Assembly: GCA_016938175.1 (NCBI GenBank)
Contig: JAFGVE010000037.1
Span: forward strand, 1-64,000
DNA from: Campylobacterales bacterium
GTDB taxonomy: Bacteria; Campylobacterota; Campylobacteria; Campylobacterales; Sulfurimonadaceae
Direction of reading: 5' to 3'
DNA length: 64,000 bases
Part shown: positions 36,238-46,887 of the stretch, in pieces
Numbering within the stretch: position 1 is the first letter of the stretch
How the letters are laid out: the number at the start of each line of letters is the position of its first letter
Translations under genes and position numbers: made by a program
Notes under the pieces: generated by a model
What the model was told of the DNA's origin: nothing
Databases searched by the model: none
Seen by the model: only the letters and a program-made list of their open reading frames with translations

Positions 36238-37005
36238 ATGATAAAAGTTGGAGTTTTTGGAGCTAGTGGAAGAGTTGGTAAATTACTTTTAGAAAATCTA
36301 AAAGACATTCCTGACATGAGCTTAAGCTCTGTTTATGTGCGAAATAGTTTAGACTTTGCTATTGATCCATCCGTACTCGTAACTTCAGATATGCACTCAT
36401 TTTTAAATGCAAGTGATATAGTTGTCGACTTCTCTTTACCTGATGCTTGTGAAGAACTACTTGAAGCAGCATTAAAGGCACCAAAGCCTTTAGTGATTGG
36501 TACTACAGGCTTAAATACTCACCAATTAAACCTTATGAAAAATGCAAGTGAAATCATGCCTATACTCTATGCCACAAATATGTCTTTAGGAGTAGCTTTA
36601 CTTAACAAACTAGTCAAACAAGCATCTGCAGCATTAGAAGGGTTTGATATAGAGATAGTAGAAATGCATCACAAGTTTAAAAAAGATGCACCAAGTGGTA
36701 CAGCACTTACACTCGCTGAATCTGCTGCATCTGGACGTGGACTAGAGCTCGATAAAGTACGTGTAAGTGGAAGAGATGGCAATATTGGAGAACGTACACA
36801 AGACGAAATCTCAGTAATGGCTTTACGTGGTGGTGACATTGTAGGGCGTCATACAGTTGGCTTTTACAACGAAGGAGAATTTATAGAACTCAATCACACT
36901 GCAACGTCTCGTGCAACCTTTAGCAAAGGTGCTCTACGTGCAGCTAAATGGCTACACTCACAAGTACCTGGCTTTTACTCAATTGCGGACTGTTTAGAGA
37001 TTTAA
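36238..37005 (+). CDS. dapB: 4-hydroxy-tetrahydrodipicolinate reductase
   Basis: DapB reduces the dihydrodipicolinate precursor on the route to lysine and diaminopimelate for the cell wall. The 255-aa product has the nucleotide-binding [14 protein letters not shown] near 3, the [16 protein letters not shown] and VIGTTGLN stretches, and the catalytic [16 protein letters not shown] near 141. An AAGGAG site lies 5 bases before the ATG. Its last 12 bases overlap the end of pflA on the other strand. Confidence 0.96.
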   Translation: MIKVGVFGASGRVGKLLLENLKDIPDMSLSSVYVRNSLDFAIDPSVLVTSDMHSFLNASDIVVDFSLPDACEELLEAALKAPKPLVIGTTGLNTHQLNLMKNASEIMPILYATNMSLGVALLNKLVKQASAALEGFDIEIVEMHHKFKKDAPSGTALTLAESAASGRGLELDKVRVSGRDGNIGERTQDEISVMALRGGDIVGRHTVGFYNEGEFIELNHTATSRATFSKGALRAAKWLHSQVPGFYSIADCLEI

Positions 37006-39348
37006 AGCACTTTTTGCAAGACTCGCCCATGGCGAGTCCGCATCCGCTTCAATAGCTTCTTTATAAGCTATCTTCGCCTCATCATCTCTCCACAGTTTAG
37101 CAAGTACACTGCCCAGTAGATACTTCTGTCTGCCTCTATCAACTTTTTGTAATTGAACATCATTTAAAGATTCTATAACATACAGAGCCAAGTTATAGTT
37201 TTCTTGATTTATATAAGACTGATAAAGTGTAAACTCAACATATGGACTCTGAGCATAAGAAGTTGATTTTTTTTGAATATCCATAACTTTTGTGCCGTAT
37301 TTAATAACCATATTATCATCATGATTCTGAGATCCCACAGACATCATAGTGATATACCGTTCTATATCTTTATAGTCTTCTCCAAAAAGAATCTCTATTT
37401 TTTCTATAACACCTAGAAGCTTATCTGTCTCTTCAACTCTATTATAAGCGTCAAATAGATATCTATATACATCATTGTATTGTGATGATGTTTCATCACC
37501 TATAAGTGTTATTAAATCTTTTGAAGCCGCTATTGAATCACTATAATTACCGATAGCAAAATCAACTTGAACATATCTATAAAGCCATTTTTTTCTCAAC
37601 TCTATATTCGGTGACTTTACATTCTTTGTCGCCATTTTTTTTGCAAGTTGGAAATCACCACCTTTCATAGCACACTCATAGATTCCATCATCCCAGCTGT
37701 TAGAAAGAGTAATATTATAGTCATTAGCAATAACAATAACTTCATGACAAGCTTTATTTTTCAAGGAAGCTTCCATAAGTCCAATTGCTCCTTGTGTTAC
37801 AATATCCTCTTTTTGAGGATACACTTCTGCATCTAACTCTAAAAGTTGCTCTTTATTTGTAATAATTTTAGAGAATTCATCAAGTTCCAGCCATAGCTTC
37901 GCCCTTTCATAAATTGCTCTATTCCCAATAGTGTCATGTGGATACTCTTCTATTAACTTATCATATTCAGCTAACCTTGCTGTAGTATTTACATCTAAAG
38001 CATCAAAAAAGAGTGCATCTTTTGCAAGTTCTACTTCATGAATAGAGTCTCCATCCGGAAACTCTTTTATATAACGGTTAAGTGCTTGTAGAGCCTCTTG
38101 TTTTTCATTACTTTTGGATAGCCATAATGCTTTATCCCTTAAGTACATCTCATACTCATCATATGTAGGGTCTATCTCATCTAAAATAGCTCCTGCAATT
38201 AGTGCAGCACTTTTAAAACGCTCTTCATCAGCTAATGCATTCATCATTCTATTAGAACTTGTCAAATGTTCCTTAAAATAATCCGGTTTCACAGCAACAA
38301 TTTTTTCTATATACTTTTCTGACTCTTTTGAATTCATACCGAGGTTGAGATTAGCTAAATGGTATGCTGCAGAACTTGCCACATCAACACTTTTCGTCTC
38401 ATTAAGTGCTTTTAGGTAGTACGTACTAGCCTTACTCGCTCCCCCTGAAGATTCTAGCATCTCTCCCATGTAGATGTAACCCCATTTCGTAAAAATAGAA
38501 TTTTCATGCTCACTAAATAGCCTGTCAAAAAAGTATTCAGCATCCGTAATCATACCAATGTTAGCATAAGCGTGTGAAACGAGTGCAAGCACTTCTGGAA
38601 TATTCTCATTAGCAGAGTAATCACGTAAATATACTTTTGATTCTGATACGACATTATCATAGTCTTTTAATTTTGAGTACACTTTAATTTTATAATAAAT
38701 TAATTCTGCTTTAAAAAGAGTATTTGGATATTCTCTTAATACCTCTTCAATAGCATCTAAAGCTCTTTCATACTGCTTTTTTTCATAGTAGCTCTTTATT
38801 TTAATGTACTCTTTTACATCACCTACACGTTTGATATGGACAGGATTTCCCTTAATGTCTAAGCTTCCAACATAAGGAAGTTTGTCTTTATCCATGTAAA
38901 ATGGAAAGTTGATCCCTATCTCCGGATGCTTATCTTTATAAATAAGTGGAATATCTTCTTTATATCCAAGAACAATCCATTCTTTAGAGATGTCAATATG
39001 CACATCGTAAACGCTGTCGTCTTTTGTTAGGTTGAAAATTTCACCAAGTAGTTTGATTTTTGCTAAAGGCTTTATAGAAAGAAAAAAAGTATCATCTTTT
39101 AAAATACTTTGTACAATAAAAAAATCATTTGTAATCGTTTTCAGATGTTCTGATGGACGTTTTGGAAATGCACAAAGTATTTCTGTAACTGTCTCAAATT
39201 CATTTTTTATCTCTTGACACACAAAGGGTTTAGAGTCTTTTAAATAGAGTGTAGAATATTTTTGAAATTCATCTTTTGCACTATCGATAGAAATTTCAAG
39301 TGCAAAAAGATTAAACGAGAAAAGTAAGAAGAGTATCCATTGTAACAA
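36994..39348 (-). CDS. pflA: Flagellar motor TPR protein PflA
   Basis: PflA is a periplasmic scaffold of the Campylobacterota flagellar motor, which with PflB positions the stator units in a wide ring. The 784-aa product has a signal peptide ([18 protein letters not shown]), an N-terminal beta-rich domain to about 180, and a long alpha-solenoid of TPR-like repeats from about 185. Size, layout and the lineage match PflA of Campylobacter and Helicobacter. The name rests on layout and remembered family likeness. Confidence 0.82.
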   Translation of the reverse strand: MLQWILFLLFSFNLFALEISIDSAKDEFQKYSTLYLKDSKPFVCQEIKNEFETVTEILCAFPKRPSEHLKTITNDFFIVQSILKDDTFFLSIKPLAKIKLLGEIFNLTKDDSVYDVHIDISKEWIVLGYKEDIPLIYKDKHPEIGINFPFYMDKDKLPYVGSLDIKGNPVHIKRVGDVKEYIKIKSYYEKKQYERALDAIEEVLREYPNTLFKAELIYYKIKVYSKLKDYDNVVSESKVYLRDYSANENIPEVLALVSHAYANIGMITDAEYFFDRLFSEHENSIFTKWGYIYMGEMLESSGGASKASTYYLKALNETKSVDVASSAAYHLANLNLGMNSKESEKYIEKIVAVKPDYFKEHLTSSNRMMNALADEERFKSAALIAGAILDEIDPTYDEYEMYLRDKALWLSKSNEKQEALQALNRYIKEFPDGDSIHEVELAKDALFFDALDVNTTARLAEYDKLIEEYPHDTIGNRAIYERAKLWLELDEFSKIITNKEQLLELDAEVYPQKEDIVTQGAIGLMEASLKNKACHEVIVIANDYNITLSNSWDDGIYECAMKGGDFQLAKKMATKNVKSPNIELRKKWLYRYVQVDFAIGNYSDSIAASKDLITLIGDETSSQYNDVYRYLFDAYNRVEETDKLLGVIEKIEILFGEDYKDIERYITMMSVGSQNHDDNMVIKYGTKVMDIQKKSTSYAQSPYVEFTLYQSYINQENYNLALYVIESLNDVQLQKVDRGRQKYLLGSVLAKLWRDDEAKIAYKEAIEADADSPWASLAKSALNL

Positions 39349-39379
39349 ATTCTCTTCTCCTTGTAGAGTTTATAGGTAA

Positions 39380-40888
39380 TTAGTATCCGCTATTATAAAC
39401 AAATGCCGTAACAAACTCAAGTAGTGGGTTTACAGCTAAAAAAGCAAATATAGTTCCCACAGCTGCAAAACCTATAATAGATTTTAATGCTAAAGTTGCG
39501 TTTGTTACATATACATGTCCATCATTACCAACTACAGGCTCTTTCATAAACATATAAACAATAAGTTTTACATAATAATAACCAGCAATTGCAGAGTTAA
39601 GAGCCATAATAAGTGCAAGCATTGTATATCCACTTGTTACTGCTGAGCTGATCATATAAAGTTTACCCCAGAAAAGTGCAAACGGTGGGATACCTGCAAG
39701 GCTTAACATAAAAAGCGCCATAATAATAGCCGCCATAGGCGAAGTCTTAATCATACCTGCAAATTTATCAAAACTATGGTCAGTTCTTTGGTATGCAGGA
39801 AGATGCTTTTGACGTGAAATCCAAAGCATCGTAAATGAACCAAGGTTTGTAAAACTAAATAGAATCCAGTACATAAAAAGTGCACTATTTGACTGCGTAG
39901 TACCAATAAGAATAGCAGCCATTACAAAACCAGCATGTGAAATAGAAGAGTATGCTAACATACGCTTAACATCACTCTGTACTAAAGCCCACATATTTGC
40001 AGCTGTCATCGTAACCACAACAAAAACATAAAGTACTACTTCAAGCCAAACAATACCACTATGCACTAAAAACTCAAAGATTCTCATTGCAACGATAAAA
40101 GCTGCAATTTTTGGAACAATTGACATATAACCTGCCATTGCAGCACTTGAGCCTTCATATACATCTGGAGTCCATGTATGAAATGGAACTATAGAGAGTT
40201 TGAATGCAAATGATGCAAGCATAAATGCAACACCTACTAAAACGTAAGCTATATCTGCATAACCGTTCGCTTCTAAAACTGCTGCAATTTGGTTAATCTC
40301 AACAGAACCTGTAAGTGCATAAAACACCATCGCACCAAAAGAGTAAAAACCAGCTGCAAGTGCACCCATTGTAAAGTATTTCACAGCTGCTTCAAAAGAC
40401 TTGTCGCGATTGTGCATTGCAATAAGCGTATATAATGCTAAAGATGCTGTCTCTAATCCAACGAAGATTAAAATGAGGTTATCTGAAGCAACCATAAATT
40501 GAAAACCACTAATCATAAACAAGAAGAGTGCAAAAAACTCTGGATATGAGAACTCATGGAAACGCTTATGAGTAAGTGCTAATGGGATAAAAAGCATAGA
40601 AACACCCACAATAATAAATTGTGAAAGAATTGCTAAACCATCAATAAGCATTACATCAAACACACCCATAACAGTGCCATCTTGAACAAAGACACCTGAT
40701 GCATCCATAATAGCGATAAAGTCTATAAATAAGAAAAGTAAACTTATACCTACATAGAGAGTCTTGTCTAGATTACTTTTAAAAAGGTCAATCACAAGAA
40801 TTAAAAGTGCACCTATAATTGGAATAAGCATAGGTGCTAGAGTCATCAGGTTTAATGACTCTAAAGAAACGTTCACTGGCGCTAACAT
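39380..40888 (-). CDS. nuoN: NADH-quinone oxidoreductase subunit N
   Basis: NuoN is one of the three antiporter-like proton-pumping membrane subunits of complex I. The 502-aa product has about 14 membrane segments, the conserved glutamate in FVGLETASLALYTLIA (near 145), and the HTWTPDVYEGSSAAMAGY and VKRMLAYSSISHAGF motifs with key lysines and histidines. Its start overlaps the nuoM stop (TAATG). Confidence 0.96.
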   Translation of the reverse strand: MLAPVNVSLESLNLMTLAPMLIPIIGALLILVIDLFKSNLDKTLYVGISLLFLFIDFIAIMDASGVFVQDGTVMGVFDVMLIDGLAILSQFIIVGVSMLFIPLALTHKRFHEFSYPEFFALFLFMISGFQFMVASDNLILIFVGLETASLALYTLIAMHNRDKSFEAAVKYFTMGALAAGFYSFGAMVFYALTGSVEINQIAAVLEANGYADIAYVLVGVAFMLASFAFKLSIVPFHTWTPDVYEGSSAAMAGYMSIVPKIAAFIVAMRIFEFLVHSGIVWLEVVLYVFVVVTMTAANMWALVQSDVKRMLAYSSISHAGFVMAAILIGTTQSNSALFMYWILFSFTNLGSFTMLWISRQKHLPAYQRTDHSFDKFAGMIKTSPMAAIIMALFMLSLAGIPPFALFWGKLYMISSAVTSGYTMLALIMALNSAIAGYYYVKLIVYMFMKEPVVGNDGHVYVTNATLALKSIIGFAAVGTIFAFLAVNPLLEFVTAFVYNSGY

Positions 40889-42441
40889 TAATGTGCCTCC
40901 TTCATCGCTGTTCTAGTAATCTCTATACCTTGCGTAAGGTCTGGAATTCTAGTTTTTGCTTCCTCTGTAGTTGCTTTATTGTGCATTAACTGTACAACTG
41001 CTTCAACTGAGTTGTTAATTGGCTCTAAAACAGGTTTTGGATATACACCTAACCAAATAGTAATAATCGTAAGTGGAATCAGAGCCACTAATTCACGTTT
41101 GTTTACATCTGGAAGGTTTTTATTTTCCTCAATTGTCACATCACCAAAAAACATTTTTTTGTATGCTGCAAGCATATAAATTGCACCTACAACGATTGCT
41201 ACACCTGCTAAAAGTGTAAGAATATGAGACTGTTCATAGAATCCTAATAGTGATAAGAATTCACCAACAAAGTTAATTGTCAGTGGCATACCGACCGAAG
41301 CCATAAGCATTACACCAAAGATAGTCGCATATCGAGGCATAACGTGCGCTAAACCACCAAACTGATCCATCATCTTCGTATGACGTCTATCATAAATCAC
41401 ACCAACAAGTAAGAAGAGTGCACCTGAAACTACACCATGGGCAATCATTAAAAAGATTGATCCAGAGATACCCTCAACGTTTAATGCAAAAGTACCAAGT
41501 ACAATTACACCCATGTGTGAGATTGAAGAGTATGCAACAACTTGCTTCACATCTTTTTGTGCATACGCAACCATTGCAGTATAGATAATCATGATAATAG
41601 CTATAATAGCTATTGGGTACATGAAAAATACTGAAGCATCAGGGAAAAGTGGAAGTGAAAAACGAATGAACGCATATGTACCCATTTTAAGTAAGATTGC
41701 TGCAAGTATTACAGAACCTATTGTTGGTGCTTGCCCGTGTGCATATGGCAACCATGTATGAAATGGAAACATTGGAACTTTAATGGCAAAACCAAGGAAA
41801 AATGCAGCAAATAACCACAACTGAAAACTCTCAGGTAAAATAAGTCTATACCAATCTAAAAGTGCGAAACTCCATACACCTGTTGCCTGATAGAAAAAAT
41901 ACGCCATAAATAGCATACCCACAAGCATTACTAGTGAGCCCATAAATGTATAAAGGAAAAACTTCACAGATGCATATACACGTAATGGTCCACCCCATGC
42001 ACCAATGATATAAAGCATTGGTACAAGTGAAAGTTCCCAGAAAACATAAAATACAATAGCATCAAGTGCAGCAAATACACCAACCATAGTCATCTGCAGA
42101 AACAGAAGTGTAATAATCATATTTTTTTCATTTGGCGTCTCAGTAAGAGAAGCAATACCAATCATAGTAAAAAATGATGCGAGAATAATGATAAAAAGAG
42201 AAATTCCATCAACTCCTAAAATATAACTAATTCCAAATGATGGGATAAGTGCCATCTGTTCCATGAACTGCATACCAGATACATTTGAGTCAAATGCAAA
42301 CCATAACCATAAAGAGAGAATAAACTCAATAAACGCAACACTTATACCATAAGCACGCATACTCTCTTTTTGAATCATAAATCCAAACACACCTGCAAGT
42401 GCTGGAAAGAAAATTAGTATTGACAGTATATGATCAAACAT
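40888..42441 (-). CDS. nuoM: NADH-quinone oxidoreductase subunit M
   Basis: NuoM is the middle antiporter-like subunit. The 517-aa product has about 14 membrane segments, YVFWELSLVPMLYIIGAWGG (with the conserved glutamate near 135), MFPFHTWLPYAHGQAPTIGS, and VKQVVAYSSISHMG. It lies four bases after nuoL and overlaps nuoN. Confidence 0.97.
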   Translation of the reverse strand: MFDHILSILIFFPALAGVFGFMIQKESMRAYGISVAFIEFILSLWLWFAFDSNVSGMQFMEQMALIPSFGISYILGVDGISLFIIILASFFTMIGIASLTETPNEKNMIITLLFLQMTMVGVFAALDAIVFYVFWELSLVPMLYIIGAWGGPLRVYASVKFFLYTFMGSLVMLVGMLFMAYFFYQATGVWSFALLDWYRLILPESFQLWLFAAFFLGFAIKVPMFPFHTWLPYAHGQAPTIGSVILAAILLKMGTYAFIRFSLPLFPDASVFFMYPIAIIAIIMIIYTAMVAYAQKDVKQVVAYSSISHMGVIVLGTFALNVEGISGSIFLMIAHGVVSGALFLLVGVIYDRRHTKMMDQFGGLAHVMPRYATIFGVMLMASVGMPLTINFVGEFLSLLGFYEQSHILTLLAGVAIVVGAIYMLAAYKKMFFGDVTIEENKNLPDVNKRELVALIPLTIITIWLGVYPKPVLEPINNSVEAVVQLMHNKATTEEAKTRIPDLTQGIEITRTAMKEAH

Positions 42442-42444
42442 AAA

Positions 42445-44367
42445 TTAAACTCCTAAACCTGATAAGACTGCTAAAATCTCATCAAAATATCTTACTGCTA
42501 GTCCAAAAACTACAGCTAATGAAAGCAGTCCAACAGTACCTGCTACCATCCATTTAAGCATTGTAGAGAGGTTTCCACTCTGCATATCTCTTGTTTTTTC
42601 ACCAGTAGAATAGATAATACCAGCAATTCCATCTACAGTTGCATCAACAATTTTTAAATCTACTTGTTTCCAAAACACATCAGAAATTTCTCTATATGGT
42701 TTTACAAGATACTCTTCATATGCATATGGAATATAGTATTGGTTTTTCAAAATTTTGTATGCAATAGAATTTTCCATTTTTGATGTACCGTCTGGAACTT
42801 TTACAGAACTATTCGCATATTTTTTATAAGCAAACGCGATAGCTGCTATGACAAAAAGCTGTGTTCCAATAACCATAATCCAAAAAGTCACTGGATGATG
42901 AATGTGATACTCTAACTCTGGTAAAACATTTGTAACCATCTCAAAATAAGATATTTTGAATGAACCTGCGATTATTGCAAGTAATAATAGTGGACTCATA
43001 GCAACAAGCATAAACTTATACGCTTCATGAGGGTGAATACCAAAGAGTTTATATCTCTCTTCACCATGGAAGATAAGCGCAATAAGTCTAAATGAGTAAA
43101 ACGCAGTAAGACCAGCAGTTATTAAAAGAACTGAATAGATAATATAGTGATGTTCAACAAATGCAACCTCTAAGATTAAATCTTTTGAGAAGAAACCAGC
43201 AAGTGGGTAAATACCTGCAAGTGCAACCGAAGCAAGTGTCATCATAATAAATGTCCACTTCATTGTCTTCTTAAGTCCACCCATTTTAAATGGATCTAGT
43301 TCATCGTGCATAGCGTGCATAACATTACCTGCACCAAGGAAAAGAAGTGCTTTAAAGAAAGCGTGCGCCATAAGGTGGAAAAGTGCCACCCAGTATGCAC
43401 CTAAACCTGCTGCAACGAACATATACCCTAACTGAGAGAGTGTTGAGTATGCAATAATTCTTTTCATATCACGATTTACAAGTGCCATAGAAGCTGCAAA
43501 CATTGCAACAAAAGCACCAAGACTTGCTATGAATAGTCCAACATGAGGAATTAAATCATATAACTCATTTGAACGCACTACTAAATAAACACCCGCTGTA
43601 ACCATTGTCGCTGCGTGAATAAGTGCAGAGACTGGGGTAGGACCTTCCATCGCATCAGCAAGCCATGTATGCAGTGGGAACTGCGCTGATTTACCCATAG
43701 CACCTATGAAAAGGAAGATACCTATCCAAGTTAAAGTAGCAGGATCGAGTGATGGCATTGCAGCAAAAGCACCTTCGTACTGAAGAGTTCCTGTATTCCA
43801 ATACACTAAGAAAAGACCAATTAACATTCCAAGGTCAGCAATACGGTTCATAATAAACGCTTCATTCGCTGCCCATGTTGCAATCTCTTTGTGAAACCAA
43901 AATCCAATTAGACCCCAAGAACAAAGACCAACACCTTCCCAACCAATGAAAAGACCTGCAAAATTATCGCTCATTACAAGAACCATCATAGAGAAAACGA
44001 ATGCTGAAAGCCAAGCAAAAAATCTGTTAAAGCCTTTATCGTGATCCATGTAGCCAATTGAATAAACATGAACTATAGTAGAGACCAGTGTAACAACCAT
44101 CATCATTGTCACAGAAACCTGATCAACAACAAATCCAAATGGAATATATAAGTCTCCTGTTGCCATCCAAGTCATTAATTCAACATGAACAACTTCACCG
44201 CCACCTATAATGTGCGTTAAAAGAATTGAACTACTCACAAAAGCTGCAAAAATCAGTAAACTTGCAACTATACCTACAAACTGTTTTTTTGGCGTAGCAG
44301 TAAAGAGTGCTGAAAACAGAGAACTCACTAGAGGAGCAAAAAGTGCAATGTATAAATATTTTTCCAT
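42445..44367 (-). CDS. nuoL: NADH-quinone oxidoreductase subunit L
   Basis: NuoL is the end antiporter-like subunit with the long lateral helix. The 640-aa product has LFIGWEGVGLCSWGLIGFW near 138, AQFPLHTWLADAMEGPTPVSALIHAATMV near 230, and MKRIIAYSTLSQLGYM. The C-terminal third is longer than in NuoM or NuoN, as expected for the lateral helix. It starts four bases after nuoK. Confidence 0.97.
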   Translation of the reverse strand: MEKYLYIALFAPLVSSLFSALFTATPKKQFVGIVASLLIFAAFVSSSILLTHIIGGGEVVHVELMTWMATGDLYIPFGFVVDQVSVTMMMVVTLVSTIVHVYSIGYMDHDKGFNRFFAWLSAFVFSMMVLVMSDNFAGLFIGWEGVGLCSWGLIGFWFHKEIATWAANEAFIMNRIADLGMLIGLFLVYWNTGTLQYEGAFAAMPSLDPATLTWIGIFLFIGAMGKSAQFPLHTWLADAMEGPTPVSALIHAATMVTAGVYLVVRSNELYDLIPHVGLFIASLGAFVAMFAASMALVNRDMKRIIAYSTLSQLGYMFVAAGLGAYWVALFHLMAHAFFKALLFLGAGNVMHAMHDELDPFKMGGLKKTMKWTFIMMTLASVALAGIYPLAGFFSKDLILEVAFVEHHYIIYSVLLITAGLTAFYSFRLIALIFHGEERYKLFGIHPHEAYKFMLVAMSPLLLLAIIAGSFKISYFEMVTNVLPELEYHIHHPVTFWIMVIGTQLFVIAAIAFAYKKYANSSVKVPDGTSKMENSIAYKILKNQYYIPYAYEEYLVKPYREISDVFWKQVDLKIVDATVDGIAGIIYSTGEKTRDMQSGNLSTMLKWMVAGTVGLLSLAVVFGLAVRYFDEILAVLSGLGV

Positions 44368-44371
44368 ATTT

Positions 44372-44680
44372 TTATCCTCTCATACTTGACATAGTATCCA
44401 GATCAACATTGCCATGACGTTTAAACCATACAATTAAAAGACCTAGCCCAACTGCAACTTCAGAAGCAGCAATTGCAATCACAAAAAATGCAAACATCTG
44501 TCCAGTTAAGTCGTTATAATAATGTGAAATAGCCGCAAATGCGATATTTACAGAGTTTAAAAGAATCTCTGTTGCAAAAAACAGTAACAGAAGATTTTTT
44601 CTACGCATAATACCTACTAAACCAATAGCAAATAAAATTGTAGAAAGAATAAGATAGTGATTTAAACCTATTTCCATCAT
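44372..44680 (-). CDS. nuoK: NADH-quinone oxidoreductase subunit K
   Basis: NuoK is a small membrane subunit with three helices and conserved glutamates in the proton path. The 102-aa product has HYLILSTILFAIGLVGIMRRKNLLLLFFATEILLNSVNIAF, with the two buried glutamates visible (ATEILLN and ASEVAVGLG). It overlaps nuoJ by four bases. Confidence 0.97.
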   Translation of the reverse strand: MMEIGLNHYLILSTILFAIGLVGIMRRKNLLLLFFATEILLNSVNIAFAAISHYYNDLTGQMFAFFVIAIAASEVAVGLGLLIVWFKRHGNVDLDTMSSMRG

Positions 44681-45252
44681 GAAAGCACCTTTTTGTCTTG
44701 TTCTTTTTTAATCTCATCAATTTCAGCTTGATTCATTAAAGTAAGAGAGAGATCCATTTTTTTACCAGCAAGCACAATTCCTGCAATCATTGCAACAAGA
44801 AGCATTACAGCTGCAACTTCAAAAGGAATCAAATACTTAGTAAAAAGAACCATTCCAACCTCTTGTGTATTACCTGCACCTTCAATACTTGGATAAAATG
44901 CAGTCATATTCGTAGAAATCATCGGTGCTGCAAAAATAAGTACAACTAAGACAGCCGATAAAATTGCAAGACCTGAGATAATATATTTATTCCCCTGTTT
45001 TTCCCTTACTGAACGTGTTGAATCAAAGAACATCATTCCAAAGGCATAAATAGCCATAACAGCTCCAGTATAAACGATAATTTGTACCGCACCTAAAAAA
45101 TCAGCCCCTAGGATAAAGAAAAATGCTGATATAAAAATCATTCCTGCTGCCAATGCTGTAAGTGCATAAAGCGCCTGTGATGTTGTTACAGTTATGTAAA
45201 ACATCGATATTGTTAAAAAGGCAAACAGGTAAAATGCTACTGCTTCAAACAT
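44677..45252 (-). CDS. nuoJ: NADH-quinone oxidoreductase subunit J
   Basis: NuoJ is a five-helix membrane subunit near the quinone site. The 191-aa product has FFILGADFLGAVQIIVYTGAVMAIYAFGMMFF, the family's hallmark, near 45-76, and another hydrophobic segment near the C-terminus. It lies 12 bases from nuoI and overlaps nuoK. Confidence 0.96.
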   Translation of the reverse strand: MFEAVAFYLFAFLTISMFYITVTTSQALYALTALAAGMIFISAFFFILGADFLGAVQIIVYTGAVMAIYAFGMMFFDSTRSVREKQGNKYIISGLAILSAVLVVLIFAAPMISTNMTAFYPSIEGAGNTQEVGMVLFTKYLIPFEVAAVMLLVAMIAGIVLAGKKMDLSLTLMNQAEIDEIKKEQDKKVLS

Positions 45253-45264
45253 AATTCAATCTCC

Positions 45265-45882
45265 TTAATACGCTAGAGGTGTTTTCTTAACACGCTCGTC
45301 TTCATGTGGTGTAACAGCACCAAAACCTTCAAACTCTCTTTGAGCTTTTGCTTTCATTGTATCAATTGGAGTAAGCATATACTCATAATCAACAAAATGT
45401 TCTCTTTGCTCTGAAGCTTGCTCATAATCACCACCGTGTGTAATCGCAAGTTCTGGACATACTTCTGCACAATATCCACAAAAAATACAGCGTCCCAAGT
45501 TAATTGTATACTCTGTTACTTCTTTACGAGAGTTTTCATCAATTTTAGTATCCATGCGAATACAATTTGAAATACAAATTTTTTCACAAAGCCCACATCC
45601 AATACATCTTTCTGCATCTGATTCCCAAAGGCGCTTCATCTCATGAACTGCACGATATCTTGGTCCTATTGGCATCTTTTCAGCAGGATACTGTACTGTG
45701 TGAATGTCAAACTTAACCATTTCACGGAAAACAACCCATAGACCAACAAAAAGCTCGCCTCTAAATGTTCTTTTCATTACACGTTTAAATTTACCCCAAC
45801 CATCAGTAGGATAATCTTCAATGTCTACTAAGTAGTAATCACTCTCAGTAACATTTCTATTGTTAAATGCTTCCATATTCAT
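45265..45882 (-). CDS. nuoI: NADH-quinone oxidoreductase subunit I
   Basis: NuoI is the ferredoxin-like subunit that carries clusters N6a and N6b between NuoG and NuoB. The product (about 205 aa) shows the two 4Fe-4S motifs CIGCGLCEKICISNC and CIFCGYCAEVCPE. The track starts at a TTG at 45894. The ATG at 45882 (MNMEAFNN), with GGGAG before it, is a better start. It is preceded by nuoH. Confidence 0.96.
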   Translation of the reverse strand: MNMEAFNNRNVTESDYYLVDIEDYPTDGWGKFKRVMKRTFRGELFVGLWVVFREMVKFDIHTVQYPAEKMPIGPRYRAVHEMKRLWESDAERCIGCGLCEKICISNCIRMDTKIDENSRKEVTEYTINLGRCIFCGYCAEVCPELAITHGGDYEQASEQREHFVDYEYMLTPIDTMKAKAQREFEGFGAVTPHEDERVKKTPLAY

Positions 45883-45894
45883 CCTGTCTCCCAA

Positions 45895-46884
45895 TTAAAA
45901 CATCATCACAAAACCAGTGATAACTACGTTAATCACTGCTATTGGCATAAGTACTTTCCAACATAACCACATAAGTTGGTCAGGTCTAACATCTGGCCAT
46001 GCAGCTCTCGTCCATAAGAAGAAAAAGAAGAAAAATGCCATTTTGCCAAGTAGTGCAAGAGCACCTAAGAAACTACCATCACCATAACCACCTAAGAAAA
46101 CAAGCGGAATAACAAACGAAATAAAGAACATATTCGCATACTCACCGATAAAGAAAAGTCCCCATCTCATACCAGAATACTCTGTACCAAAACCATCAAT
46201 AATTTCGTGATCATTTGCAATTAAGTGAAACGGAGTACGACCAGTTTCAGCAAAAGCAGCAATCCAAAAAAGGATAAAGGCTACTGGTTGTGACCATACT
46301 ATCCAGTCACCAATTCCACCTGCTTGATACTCATTAAAATCAATTAAAGAAAGTGAACCAACCATCATAATTGGTGCTAAAATTGCAAGTCCTGTTACAA
46401 CTTCATAAGAGATAAATACTGCAGCGGCACGAGCTGCTGAGATAAGTGAAAACTTATTTGCAGAAGCCATACCACCAAGCAGTGGACCATACAAACCGAT
46501 CGCCATAACACCCATTACATATAAAATACCTATATTTACATCAGCAACTATTGGATGAACTGTATATCCAAAAATTGTAAAAGAAGGTAAAAAAGGAATT
46601 GCTGCTGCTGCCATAAATGCAGTGGCAGCTGTAATAACCGGTGCTAGTTTAAAAATTGTTGCTACTACGCCAGTTGGGATAATATCCTCTTTTGTAAAAA
46701 GTTTAATACCGTCTGCAGCAATCTGTAAAAGTCCGTAAGGACCAACATTCATAGGTCCAAGACGACGTTGCATAAAAGCAAGAATCTTACGTTCAAAGTA
46801 TGTTCCAAAACCTGCTAAAGCAGAAAAAACAAGTAGAATAACAACGACTTTGATTACCGTTTCTACTAAATATGCTGTATCCAT
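45895..46884 (-). CDS. nuoH: NADH-quinone oxidoreductase subunit H
   Basis: NuoH forms the quinone-binding membrane heel of complex I. The 329-aa product has eight membrane segments and the motifs YFERKILAFMQRRLGPMNVGPYGLLQ, ISYEVVTGLAI, FAETGRTPFHLIANDHEIIDGFGTEYSGM, and RAAWPDVRPDQLM. All carry the charged loops typical of the family. It ends directly before nuoI. Confidence 0.97.
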   Translation of the reverse strand: MDTAYLVETVIKVVVILLVFSALAGFGTYFERKILAFMQRRLGPMNVGPYGLLQIAADGIKLFTKEDIIPTGVVATIFKLAPVITAATAFMAAAAIPFLPSFTIFGYTVHPIVADVNIGILYVMGVMAIGLYGPLLGGMASANKFSLISAARAAAVFISYEVVTGLAILAPIMMVGSLSLIDFNEYQAGGIGDWIVWSQPVAFILFWIAAFAETGRTPFHLIANDHEIIDGFGTEYSGMRWGLFFIGEYANMFFISFVIPLVFLGGYGDGSFLGALALLGKMAFFFFFFLWTRAAWPDVRPDQLMWLCWKVLMPIAVINVVITGFVMMF

Positions 46885-46887
46885 AAA

